The notes below the pieces were generated by a model. That model was given only the letters and a program-made list of their open reading frames with translations. It ran no database searches and was not told the origin of the DNA. Below, piece after piece: positions 36,667-45,220 of a stretch of DNA of 64,000 nt. Numbering within the stretch: position 1 is the stretch's first letter; every line of letters begins with the position of its first letter. Origin of the DNA: Deltaproteobacteria bacterium (GTDB taxonomy: Bacteria; Myxococcota_A; Polyangia; Polyangiales; JADJMO01); assembly GCA_025363655.1 (NCBI GenBank), contig JANYDK010000053.1, positions 1 to 64,000 of the forward strand. Direction: 5' to 3'. Position numbers and translations under genes: made by a program.

Positions 36667-37278
36667 TCATGATTTCGGCCACGGATCGGCCCACGCCGGG
36701 ATCGCCTGCAGCCGATCGAGCCAGCGCACCACGTTGGGGAAGTCGGCCAGTGGCATCTCCGAGATACGCCAGTCGGTCGCCATCGATGCGAGTTGGAAGT
36801 CGGCGATGGTGAGTCGGCCGAGCGCGACGAACGATTTGCCGGCCAGGTGATCGTCGAGGACCTTGGCGTGCTTCTTCACGTCGGCGAGGTGCGGGACGAG
36901 CGCCGCCGAATCGGGCGCGCCGAGCCGGAACGTCGCCTTCACCACGTGCTCGAAATAGAACGGCCCCACCGCCGGCGCCCAGTGACCATCGTTCCAGGAG
37001 AGCCAGCGAAGCACCTCGATCTGTTCGGCCGGCGCGCGTGCGGGCCACATGTCGGATCCCGCGCGTATGCAGAGGTGCGCCATGATCGCCGACGACTCCC
37101 AGAGGACGAGGTCGCCGTCGATCAAGGTCGGCGCTTTGGAGTTGGGGTTCTGCGCTCGATATTCGGGCGAGCGCATCGCGCCCCCCGAAACGTCGATGAA
37201 TTCCGCTTCGAGCCCGAGGTGCTTCACGAGCGCGAGGACGCGCCGCGGAGCCTGCGCCTTGATCCAATAAATCTTCAT
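36667..37278 (-). CDS. Glutathione S-transferase family protein
   Basis: A 203-residue cytoplasmic protein. The thioredoxin-fold half (1-80) contains KAPTLIDGDLVLWESSAI, with the cis-proline and the Glu-Ser that bind glutathione. The helical half follows from about 90, including FVALGRLTIADFQLAS, which holds the conserved N-capping box region. Length is standard. It conjugates or reduces electrophiles with glutathione. Divergent from the ECF sigma gene (56 bases between starts), so the two may be linked in a stress response. Confidence 0.85.
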   Translation of the reverse strand: MKIYWIKAQAPRRVLALVKHLGLEAEFIDVSGGAMRSPEYRAQNPNSKAPTLIDGDLVLWESSAIMAHLCIRAGSDMWPARAPAEQIEVLRWLSWNDGHWAPAVGPFYFEHVVKATFRLGAPDSAALVPHLADVKKHAKVLDDHLAGKSFVALGRLTIADFQLASMATDWRISEMPLADFPNVVRWLDRLQAIPAWADPWPKS

Positions 37279-37334
37279 GCATCTTGGACTGGGCGGCCGA
37301 CGAAAACTCATCGGTCGGGCGAAAATAAATCGGA

Positions 37335-38303
37335 ATGCTACGGTTTCACGCGATGGCGCCTGACTCGCACGCGGAGCTCGAGGCCCATCGCGCGGTCCTC
37401 CTCGGTCACTGCTATCGAATGCTCGGCTCGCTGGTCGACGCCGAGGACGCGGTGCAAGAGACGATGATTCGCGCTTGGCGCGGGCTCGAGTCGTTCGACG
37501 GCCGGTCGTCCCTCCGCACCTGGCTCCATCGCATCGCCACCAACGTCTGCCTCGACGCGCTCGGCGATCGTCCGCGTCGCGTGCGCTCCATCGAAGACGG
37601 CCCTCCCGGCACGGTGCACGACCCGCTCGAAGATCGTCCGCCCAGCCATTGGATCGAGCCGATCCCCGACGCGCGCGTGATCCCCGCCGAGGCCGATCCC
37701 GCCGAGGCTGCCATGCTCCGCGAGAACATCCGCTTGGCGTTCGTCGCCGCGCTCCAGCATTTGGCACCGAAGCAGCGCGCGGCGCTCCTGCTCACCGAGG
37801 TCGTCGGCTTCTCGGCAGAAGAGGCGGCCGCGAGCCTCGAGACGTCGGTCGCGTCGATCAACAGCGCGTTGCAGCGCGCCCGCGCCACGCTCGCCGCCAA
37901 ACCGATCGACGAGCCCTTGCGCACGCTCCCCGAGGCGCAGGCCGAGCTGGTCAATCGCTACGTCGCGGCGTTCGAGCGCTACGACGTCGACGGCCTCACC
38001 GCGCTCCTTCATCACGACGCGACGATGTCGATGCCTCCGCACACGCTGTGGCTGCAGGGTCGCGACTCCATCCGCGCGTGGTATCTCGGTCGAGGCTCGC
38101 ACTGCCAACCCTCGCGCATGGTTGCGACGATGGCGTGCGGCAGCCCCGCCTTCGGTCAGTATCGCGCCGCACCAGGCGGCGGATATCGCGCCTTCGCCCT
38201 CAACGTCCTCGAGCTCTCCGACGGCCGCATCGCCGGCACGACGCACTTTCTCGACGTCGAGGTGCTGTTTCCTGCGTTCGGGTTGGCGATGGTGGTCGAG
38301 TAG
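37335..38303 (+). CDS. ECF sigma factor with SnoaL-like C-terminal domain
   Basis: A 322-residue sigma-70 family protein; ATG at 37335 or 37353. Region 2 covers about 15-85 ([34 protein letters not shown]), region 4 about 130-190 ([20 protein letters not shown], then the helix-turn-helix), and an NTF2/SnoaL-like domain about 200-322 ([20 protein letters not shown]). Factors of this build are usually controlled by their own C-terminal domain instead of a membrane anti-sigma factor, and none is encoded nearby. Target promoters are unknown. Its stop is directly adjacent to the stop of the convergent gene. Confidence 0.9.
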   Translation: MLRFHAMAPDSHAELEAHRAVLLGHCYRMLGSLVDAEDAVQETMIRAWRGLESFDGRSSLRTWLHRIATNVCLDALGDRPRRVRSIEDGPPGTVHDPLEDRPPSHWIEPIPDARVIPAEADPAEAAMLRENIRLAFVAALQHLAPKQRAALLLTEVVGFSAEEAAASLETSVASINSALQRARATLAAKPIDEPLRTLPEAQAELVNRYVAAFERYDVDGLTALLHHDATMSMPPHTLWLQGRDSIRAWYLGRGSHCQPSRMVATMACGSPAFGQYRAAPGGGYRAFALNVLELSDGRIAGTTHFLDVEVLFPAFGLAMVVE

Positions 38304-39251
38304 TCACTTGCAACAGCGAAAGCCTCGATCGGGATCAGCGGATTCTCTCGTACGCATCCAGTTGTTGTCGCATCGCGAAAACGTCGAATCCGCGAGGAAG
38401 CCACCGCCACGGAGCAGGCATTGGTCGCCCTTGGAGGTGGTGCCATCGCACGAGTTTTCCCACTCTTCGACGTTGCCGGAGAGGTCGAAGACGCCGTCGA
38501 ACGGCGCCGTCGGGCCTCGACAACCTGGATGTGACTTCACATCCGTCGTGCCGGAGCCGTTCACGTTGCAGGCGGCTGCATCGAACGTGGCTCCATATGG
38601 ATAGGGCGCAGTCGGTGAGCCGCTTTGGCAGGCCGCCATCCACTCGCTCTTGCTCGCAAGCGCGTAGTCGCCGGGGTCGTTGGCTCCGCCTCCGATCTTG
38701 CCGCAAAGGCGTTTGCCGGCCCAGCTGCAGAACGCATAGGCATCGCACCAATCGATGTTCACGCGCGGCTTGTCGAGGCCTGCGGATTCGGCGAAGGGCA
38801 AGCCGTAGGTGGCATTCTCGGTGCAACTGATCGGATCGCTGCTCACCGATTGGAGCGGAAAACCGGCGGCGAGAAAGACGTTGTATTGTGCGTTCGTCAC
38901 TTCGGTGGAGTCGATGCAGAAGCTGCCGACGTTCACCATCGTCGGGCCGCCGACGAGGGTGCCGCAGCTACCGCCATCGATGGGGGGCGGCCGCGTGTCC
39001 GCGGTGTCCGCCGCACCCAGGTCTCTGGAGTCACTGGAGTCAGCGGAGTCACTGTCGGCGTCGATCGCGTCCGAGCTCCGAGAGTCGACGAGCCTGGTGT
39101 CAGCGGGCGCTGTGCCGTCGCTCGCCGTGTCGCTCGCGGTGTCGCCGGCGGCGTCGTCGGCGTTGCCTGACAATCCCACGGGCTCGGCGTGACAGCCGAC
39201 GAGGACGCCGCAGGTCAGCGCTGCCAGACCGAATCGAATTCCCCCGAGCAT
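38304..39251 (-). CDS. Formylglycine-generating-enzyme-like (SUMF1) lipoprotein
   Basis: A 315-residue lipoprotein (MLGGIRFGLAALTCGVLVGC). The linker is rich in Asp, Ser, Thr and Ala to about residue 90. The FGE-sulfatase fold follows: VGSFCIDSTEVTNAQYNVFL, SWAGKRLCGKIGG, YALASKSEWMAAC, DLSGNVEEWENSC, LLRGGGF and DRGFRCC are typical landmarks. The catalytic copper-binding Cys pair of true FGE (C-x4-C) is not clearly present, so it is more likely a binding or structural homologue. No sulfatase is adjacent. Confidence 0.8.
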   Translation of the reverse strand: MLGGIRFGLAALTCGVLVGCHAEPVGLSGNADDAAGDTASDTASDGTAPADTRLVDSRSSDAIDADSDSADSSDSRDLGAADTADTRPPPIDGGSCGTLVGGPTMVNVGSFCIDSTEVTNAQYNVFLAAGFPLQSVSSDPISCTENATYGLPFAESAGLDKPRVNIDWCDAYAFCSWAGKRLCGKIGGGANDPGDYALASKSEWMAACQSGSPTAPYPYGATFDAAACNVNGSGTTDVKSHPGCRGPTAPFDGVFDLSGNVEEWENSCDGTTSKGDQCLLRGGGFLADSTFSRCDNNWMRTRESADPDRGFRCCK

Positions 39252-39464
39252 CGCCGCATGAACGTGCCACGAGTGGGCACGGAATGCTTGGTGGGATTTT
39301 GCTCGAATCGAGATGACGCCAAAATCGGTTCGGGCGATGTGAGCGAGACCGTGCGCAAGCTCAAGCGAGCGCGATCCCCTCCGTTGTCGTTCATCAAAGG
39401 CCCGTCGGGTTTGGCCCCGCGTCCCGTGATGTTCGTCGCCGCAGGGCGACGCATCCCTAGAGTC

Positions 39465-41894
39465 ATGCGCGTGCCGGGCTGTCGATTTCGCGATGGGGCC
39501 ACCGAGGTGGTCGTGACGCTCCGTGGGCAACTCGCGCCGGAGCTGGCGGGCGACGTGATGCCGGGCTTCGTCGCTGCGGGTGCCGTCCAAGATTGGATGT
39601 TCGACGTCTGGACGAAGCCGTCCCTCCTCGAGCTACACGCGCGTGTCTTCATGGGCAGCGGCCGTCGCGGGTCCGGCAACGAGGAGCTAGCCAAGCGTCA
39701 GCTCGCCGAGGGACTGCTGGCCGGTCGACTGGTCGCGGTGCGAATCTCACGCCCGCTCGCGGTGGTCCCGTACGAGAGGCCGGCCCCGCTTGGTCCCGAG
39801 CCCGAGCCGATGGAGATCCGTACCGAGGTCAACGTGGTCCTGCTCGATCACGCGGGCAGAATCGCGAGTGGCGTCGGCTGCGTGCTCCGCGCGCCCGACG
39901 GCAAGGAAACGGAGTTCGCCGCGGGCGCGCGCTTTCACCTCTCCGACATCGACATCGGCACCTGCTGGGCACGTTTTCCGGAGCTCGGCGCGCCGACGGG
40001 CAAGCCGCTCCAGCTCGAGGCGCCAGACGACGAGCTGGTGCCCGCGGCGATTGCCATCGCGCGCTCGGCCGATCCGCACGACGTCGGCACCGGTAAGGCT
40101 CCGACCGTCTTCCAGCTGACGCGAAGCCCGGCGAGCGTGCTCGAGCTCGAACACTTCTCGAGCGACGGAAACGTCTTCCTCGCCGGTGCGCCGCCGGGTG
40201 AGCTTCGACCACGCGCCGAGCGGCTCGACGGCATCGACGTGATTCGCGTCGGTCTCTTCGAGGCGGCGCTGATGCCCCTCGCGGGAATGCGACTGACCGG
40301 CCACGGCGAGCGGGGCGCAGCTCGGGCGAAGAACGTCGTGGCGATTCTCACCGCCGATCGCGACGCCTGGGCGCAGTCGTCGCTCGACGGCGCGGGCGCG
40401 AACGACGCCGCCGAGATTCTGCGCTGGGTCGCGCGCACGACCGGTTGGCACTGCAATCCTGACGAGAACGGCGCGGCTCTTTCGTTCTTCAAAGACGCCT
40501 ACAACCATCAGCTCGAGGTCGACGGCGACACGCAGACGCCCAAGCTCACCGGGCCCGACGTCGATCTGGCGACTTGGGGAGCCTTCTTCGACATGTACGC
40601 GCGCGCGCTGTGGCCGAAACCGCCGAAGCAGCTCGCGTGTCCGTATCTCATCGTCAACAATCACACGCAGACGTATCCCGTGCGGCTCGCGGAGATCGGC
40701 GCGGGCGACGCCAATCGCTACAAGGAAATGAATCCGCTCAACCCGGGCCGGCAGATCCCCGGCGATCGTGGTTGGTATGCGCCGCAGATCGGCGACAAGC
40801 TGTTTCTCCCGCGCGATTGGGATCGAAACGCGCTCCGCGCCAAAGGCTACGACGTATTCGACGGCGAGCCCGATCCCCCGCCGATCGTGCCCGGCCCGAC
40901 GCCGATCGCCGCCCCCGGTCCGGCCGTCGTCGCGTGTGGCGATCATCACCTCACGCATCCCTTCGAGGACGCCGGCCGCCGTCGCGCGAAGGAGCGAAGG
41001 GTCGAGCTGGTCGCCGTCGCCGAAGACGCGCCGAAGATCTGCACCGGCGACGGCGCGTGCGACGACACGACCTGCGAGCTCTACGATCCGTATCGCTGGA
41101 AGCTCGGCTACGTGGAGCCGAATCCGGCCGCGCTCCTCGGCACCTCCTTCCTCTACGGCGTGAAAGTCGGCGCCGAGCAGCAGTGGTCGGACGCCGCCGT
41201 CTTCCGGGTGGTCAGCGAGGACGGCGCGCAGGAACAGAGCTTCCCACTCGCGCTCGGCATCCCCGCGGGTGAGCTCCGCTACTTCCAGCTCATCGGCGTT
41301 CTCCCGCGCGTGCGCTACCGCGGTGAGCTCCGCGATCGCGATCTCCTGGTCGACCTCTTCCCCTTCACCGAGCTGTATCGAATCCAGCAGCCCGACGATC
41401 CGTACAACGTCCTCCCGCCCCCTGAGCCGACCCCGGCCGCGCCTGAGATCCTGCCCGATCCATCGCCCGACGGGCGGCTCTTGCGCGTGCGGCTCTTCGA
41501 TCGCGACCAGCAACCGATGCGCGGGTGTTTCTATCGCCTGCAGCTCGGCGGCGACACGATCACCGGCCTCAGCGAAGACGGCTTCGTCGGCACGGTCCTG
41601 CCCGACGTCTGCCCGGCGCAGGCGATCCTCGAATGGAGTGACCCCGAGGGGTCGGGCACGTTCGAGTATCGCCTCGATCTAGCGCTCGAATGCGACGAGG
41701 GGAGCGAGGACGTGCAGATCGCGGGCATGCTCAACAACCTCGGCTACGACGCGTCGAACAGCCTCGACGTCCGCGTGCGCGCGTTCCAGGACGCCAACGT
41801 GCTCGACGAGCAAGGCCTCGACGGGGCCGGCCGCATTCCCCCGAAGACGCGCGCGCGCATTCGCGCCACTTACACCGATCGGCTCGGGGCCTGA
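39465..41894 (+). CDS. Putative spike-associated protein with Ig-like repeats and peptidoglycan-binding-like tail
   Basis: An 809-residue protein without a Sec signal; ATG at 39465 chosen, with 39429 possible. Residues about 120-190 hold an Ig-like module (NVVLLDHAGRIASGVGCVLR ending in FPEL), about 395-450 a LysM-like region (VNNHTQTYPV, GWYAPQIGDKLFLPRDWD), about 505-545 a segment with RAKERRVELVAV and a Cys-rich stretch, about 670-735 a second Ig-like module, and the last 60 residues a peptidoglycan-binding-like domain (MLNNLGYDASNSLDVRVRAF). Such proteins sit beside VgrG and PAAR genes in other genomes. First gene of a three-gene operon; the next ATG starts one base after its stop. Confidence 0.65.
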   Translation: MRVPGCRFRDGATEVVVTLRGQLAPELAGDVMPGFVAAGAVQDWMFDVWTKPSLLELHARVFMGSGRRGSGNEELAKRQLAEGLLAGRLVAVRISRPLAVVPYERPAPLGPEPEPMEIRTEVNVVLLDHAGRIASGVGCVLRAPDGKETEFAAGARFHLSDIDIGTCWARFPELGAPTGKPLQLEAPDDELVPAAIAIARSADPHDVGTGKAPTVFQLTRSPASVLELEHFSSDGNVFLAGAPPGELRPRAERLDGIDVIRVGLFEAALMPLAGMRLTGHGERGAARAKNVVAILTADRDAWAQSSLDGAGANDAAEILRWVARTTGWHCNPDENGAALSFFKDAYNHQLEVDGDTQTPKLTGPDVDLATWGAFFDMYARALWPKPPKQLACPYLIVNNHTQTYPVRLAEIGAGDANRYKEMNPLNPGRQIPGDRGWYAPQIGDKLFLPRDWDRNALRAKGYDVFDGEPDPPPIVPGPTPIAAPGPAVVACGDHHLTHPFEDAGRRRAKERRVELVAVAEDAPKICTGDGACDDTTCELYDPYRWKLGYVEPNPAALLGTSFLYGVKVGAEQQWSDAAVFRVVSEDGAQEQSFPLALGIPAGELRYFQLIGVLPRVRYRGELRDRDLLVDLFPFTELYRIQQPDDPYNVLPPPEPTPAAPEILPDPSPDGRLLRVRLFDRDQQPMRGCFYRLQLGGDTITGLSEDGFVGTVLPDVCPAQAILEWSDPEGSGTFEYRLDLALECDEGSEDVQIAGMLNNLGYDASNSLDVRVRAFQDANVLDEQGLDGAGRIPPKTRARIRATYTDRLGA

Positions 41895-41895
41895 C

Positions 41896-42720
41896 ATGGG
41901 CGGTCCCGAGGCTCCCAAAGAGACGATCGCGACGCCGCCGCAGCTGCGTGACGTGATGATCGTCCCGCGCGCGCCGGCGCGGAACCTGAGCGGCAATTCG
42001 ACGCTCACCGTCTTCCAGCAAAACTGGCTGTTCGCGCAGCAGTGGCTACGCGCCAGTCCCTCGACGCGGATGGTGGTGGAGGTGCCCGTCGACGGTCAGC
42101 TCGCCGACATCGAAGCGGCCTTCACCACCGCGATCGCCAAGGCGCGCGGCAAAGAGATCACGCTCTGCATCGGCCACGGCGGCGCCGGCTCGTTCCGCGG
42201 GCTCACGCAGACGGTCTTCGACACGCTCCCCGAGTCGGCCCACGGAATGATCGATCACCGCGGCGCGATGACGCGCGAGGTGCTCGACTTCGAGACGATC
42301 GCCGAGAAGCAGAACGGCAAGTGGGTCCCCAAGCCGAGCGGGCCGGCGAAGCTGACGCTGTCGCAAGCGAAGATCGATTCACTGTCACCGCGCTTCGAGC
42401 TCCTCACGCGCCTCGGCGACAAGCTGAAGGCCGGCGGTGTGGGCCGCCTTCGCATCCTCTCCTGCAACATCGGGCTCGACGCACAGTTCGGGCGCGACTT
42501 GGCGAAGAAGCTCGGCGTCGAGCTGCGACTCTACCGGGGTCTCGTCGCCATGGCCGAGGTTGCGTTCACCAGCCCCGGCAAGCCCGACGACGTGCGCGAG
42601 CAGGTGTGGATCGTCGACGACGAAAACGACCCGGAAGGCAATCGCCCGCCGACCGACGACAAAGATCACGCTTCGTTCCACGAGATCCCGTCGCATCGGG
42701 AATCCACGTTTCCACCCTGA
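41896..42720 (+). CDS. Caspase-like (clan CD) or DUF4347-like protein
   Basis: A 274-residue protein without a signal peptide, starting one base after the preceding stop. Two blocks recall caspase/DUF4347-type folds: ITLCIGHGGAGSF with His94, and LRILSCNIGLDAQFGRDLAK with Cys190, then LGVELRLYRGLVA. The order His then Cys and their strand contexts fit a catalytic dyad. No peptidase activity can be claimed from sequence alone. A Glu/Asp-rich C terminus follows. Probably an effector or effector accessory of the operon; inference. Confidence 0.55.
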   Translation: MGGPEAPKETIATPPQLRDVMIVPRAPARNLSGNSTLTVFQQNWLFAQQWLRASPSTRMVVEVPVDGQLADIEAAFTTAIAKARGKEITLCIGHGGAGSFRGLTQTVFDTLPESAHGMIDHRGAMTREVLDFETIAEKQNGKWVPKPSGPAKLTLSQAKIDSLSPRFELLTRLGDKLKAGGVGRLRILSCNIGLDAQFGRDLAKKLGVELRLYRGLVAMAEVAFTSPGKPDDVREQVWIVDDENDPEGNRPPTDDKDHASFHEIPSHRESTFPP

Positions 42721-42762
42721 TCGAACCCATCGGCAGCGCCGCAAGTAACCAGAGGTAACCAG

Positions 42763-44175
42763 ATGGACGTCTTCTTGGTCGTGCGCGCGCTCGACGCCAA
42801 CTACGCTCTGATCGTCGGCGCCGCGTTGAAGGTCCGCTTCGACGGTGGCGCGCCGATCGACGTCGCGCAGACGTCGACGGTCGGCGAGTTCGAGATCCTG
42901 ATCCCGCCCGGCACCTCGACCGCGTCGGTGCTCGTCTCGAAGAAAGGCTTCTGGGACGGCGCCCAGGATCTCACGCTGACGCTCGGCACGCCGCCGTCCA
43001 TCGCCTGGAACGGCGCCCAGACGCTCGCCGCCCGCAACTTCGAGGCGCACTCGCGCACCGGTCCTGATTTCAACCTCGTGGTCAACATGGTGGTGATGCA
43101 GCTGCGCGACGCAAAGGCGAGCGTCGACGCCGTCGTCTCGGCGGGCGGCATGTCCTATCTGACCCCGCAGGGGCACGTCATTCGCGATCTCGACGATCGC
43201 ATCCTCGACCCTTCCGGCAAGGGTTGGGACCAGCTGAAGCACAGCAAGACGGGCGGCGTGAAGCCCACGGGGAAGGTCTATTTCGCCGAGCGAGGCCACA
43301 CCCCGAAGCTCTTCGCCATCTATCGGCCGAACGGTATGGCGCGCTCATTTCAGGTCGACGGCGGAAACCCGCAGCACCTGCCGATTCCCTTTCATCTCTT
43401 CTTTCATCCACACATCCCCGCGCACTTCGGAGAGACGCCTTATCCGTTCGGCACGAAGTACATCGATCTCATCGCCCGCTACCTCTTCTATCCGCAGGTC
43501 TTCAACATCGGAAAGGCGATGGTGAACCAACACCATCTCTCGCCGGACCCCTGCGTCTTCGCCTTTCCGGTCGGGCACATTCGCGAGTGGTTCGGCGAGC
43601 TGGCGAAGCAGACGAACCTCCTGCGCTTCTTCCAGGAGGCCGCCTACTTCCTCCAACGCATGGACGGCGTCTCGTACCCGATGCAGGGCGTGGGACGCTG
43701 CGCAATCTCGGCCTTCAGCGCGGGCGCCGAGCAGCTGAAGATCATGATGGACACTCCGGACGCGGCGTTCCTCGAGCAACTGCGCGAGATCTACGCCTTC
43801 GATCCGTACCTCCCCGGCAATGAATTCTCGCTCTGCAACGCCTTTGGCGCGTGGTTGCAGAAGGGCGCAGACGACCGGAAACTCCGCATGTACACGCAGA
43901 ATCCGAGTTGGTACGGCTTCGCCAAGCAACAACTTCCGAGTGCGACCGAGAGCTCGGGGCCGGAGAACGCCAAGGTCAGCGACAGCAGCGCCGGCACGTC
44001 GCTCCTCGTGCCGCACGGCACGTTCTGGACGGCCCTGCGAGATGCCATTCCCAAACCTTGGGCGACCGGCACGCTCGACGAGCCGCCGGTCGTTTGGGAC
44101 GACGTGCATTCGTTGATGCCCGCGCTCTTCATGAGCCACGCCCGCAAGAAAGGACAGCTCTGGAAGATGCCGTGA
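42763..44175 (+). CDS. Alpha/beta-hydrolase-like protein with N-terminal Ig-like domain
   Basis: A 470-residue protein without a Sec signal. A direct repeat GTAACCAG with AGAGG lies just before the ATG. Residues 1-75 form a beta-sandwich-like module (LVVRALDANYALIVGAALKV...STVGEFEILIPPG) like those in the first gene of the operon. Later, AISAFSAGAEQ has Ser319 in an A-F-S-A-G elbow instead of G-x-S-x-G, with a candidate Asp in YAFDPYLP and His in HSLMPALFMSH. That suggests a lipase/esterase-like effector. Last gene of the operon; no immunity gene is recognisable downstream. Confidence 0.6.
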   Translation: MDVFLVVRALDANYALIVGAALKVRFDGGAPIDVAQTSTVGEFEILIPPGTSTASVLVSKKGFWDGAQDLTLTLGTPPSIAWNGAQTLAARNFEAHSRTGPDFNLVVNMVVMQLRDAKASVDAVVSAGGMSYLTPQGHVIRDLDDRILDPSGKGWDQLKHSKTGGVKPTGKVYFAERGHTPKLFAIYRPNGMARSFQVDGGNPQHLPIPFHLFFHPHIPAHFGETPYPFGTKYIDLIARYLFYPQVFNIGKAMVNQHHLSPDPCVFAFPVGHIREWFGELAKQTNLLRFFQEAAYFLQRMDGVSYPMQGVGRCAISAFSAGAEQLKIMMDTPDAAFLEQLREIYAFDPYLPGNEFSLCNAFGAWLQKGADDRKLRMYTQNPSWYGFAKQQLPSATESSGPENAKVSDSSAGTSLLVPHGTFWTALRDAIPKPWATGTLDEPPVVWDDVHSLMPALFMSHARKKGQLWKMP

Positions 44176-44184
44176 CCGGGCCGC

Positions 44185-45108
44185 TCAATTCTCCGGCGCA
44201 CACGTCGAGACGCCTGCGCCGACGATCGGCTCGTCGTAGCTGGCCACTCGAATGAGGGTCGAGTCGGACGGCCGCAGCCTCGTCACGATCGATTGCGTGC
44301 GCGTCGCCGCCGTGAAGAAGAAGAAATCCCCGCCCCAGAAGGAGACGGCCCACGCCGTCCCCTGGAGCACGCCGGCGAGCTTCCGGTCGTCGAGGATGGC
44401 TCCGGTGGCCTTGTCGATCTGCGCGAGGTGCGCGTCCTCTTCGACCGGCGTGTTCGGCCTGTAAAACGCATAGAGACGTCCGTCGCCAGTGCCCGTGAGC
44501 TCGGCGTGGTGCACCGAGGAGGGAAGCGCGCCGAGATCGCCAAACGTCAGATCGGACAAGCGCACGGATCCCAAGTGTTCGAAGCCATCGAGCGCGTCCT
44601 CGTAGGAGGCGAGGTAGAGCGTCTCGCTCGGCCCGCCGCGATCGGTGGCGATGCCCATTCCGAACTCGCGAAAGGCGCCAGTGAGCGGCGTCCAAGACGT
44701 CGGCGTGCAGGCGCCCGTCTTGGTGCTCACTTGGTAGATATTCCCATTCTGGAAGCCCACGTACGCCGTCCCCTTTCGATCGATCGCCATCGAGTTGGGG
44801 GTGTCGCCGAAAGCGGGACAGTCGAGGACAGCCACTTTGCTGAACGTGTGCGTCGGCGCGTGGAAGCTCAAGAGCTGATTGCGATTCGTCAGCGCGTAGA
44901 CGTAGGTCGCGCCCGAATCCGGGCAGTCGCTGCGCACCACGCCATCGGGGACGGCGCCGTCGTAGTCCCACTGGGTGCCCGGATCCTGCAGCTCGGTGCG
45001 GGCGCCGCAGCTGACGACGCTGGTTGCGAGGGAGAGTCCGAGGGCGACTTCGAGGGCGAGTCCGAGGGCGAGTCCGAGGAGAGCGAGCCTCGGGGGGCAG
45101 GGCGGCAT
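44185..45108 (-). CDS. Beta-propeller-like lipoprotein
   Basis: A 307-residue lipoprotein; start MPPCPPRLALLGLAL. The signal core is built of Leu-Gly-Leu-Ala repeats and ends with VVSC. Blade-like segments follow: YVYALTNRNQLLSF, AYVGFQNGNIYQVSTKTGAC, LYLASYEDALDGF, LYAFYRPNT and LAQIDKATGAILDD. No active site. It converges with the hydrolase-like gene (9 bases), so it is not an obvious immunity partner. Confidence 0.7.
   Translation of the reverse strand: MPPCPPRLALLGLALGLALEVALGLSLATSVVSCGARTELQDPGTQWDYDGAVPDGVVRSDCPDSGATYVYALTNRNQLLSFHAPTHTFSKVAVLDCPAFGDTPNSMAIDRKGTAYVGFQNGNIYQVSTKTGACTPTSWTPLTGAFREFGMGIATDRGGPSETLYLASYEDALDGFEHLGSVRLSDLTFGDLGALPSSVHHAELTGTGDGRLYAFYRPNTPVEEDAHLAQIDKATGAILDDRKLAGVLQGTAWAVSFWGGDFFFFTAATRTQSIVTRLRPSDSTLIRVASYDEPIVGAGVSTCAPEN
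45035..45079 (-). repeat. Tandem 12-base repeat in a signal peptide
   Basis: About 3.7 copies of a 12-base unit (AGTCCGAGGGCG on the plus strand, one copy variant) encode the Leu-Gly-Leu-Ala core of the lipoprotein signal peptide. Copy changes would alter signal length by four residues. Confidence 0.75.
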
Positions 45109-45220
45109 GGTGGATGGTGTAACCCGGGAGTGGGGCGGGAACATCCCGGGAACGTGCCACGGGCTAGCAGCCTCTGTTCACCGCGATGAACGAGCGAACG
45201 AAACCATCTATCCTCTCCAG

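Noticed and set aside
44185-45108. Lipoprotein considered as immunity protein for the effector-like operon
   Set aside because: It is on the opposite strand and convergent, and has a propeller-like rather than immunity-like sequence, so the link has no support beyond adjacency.
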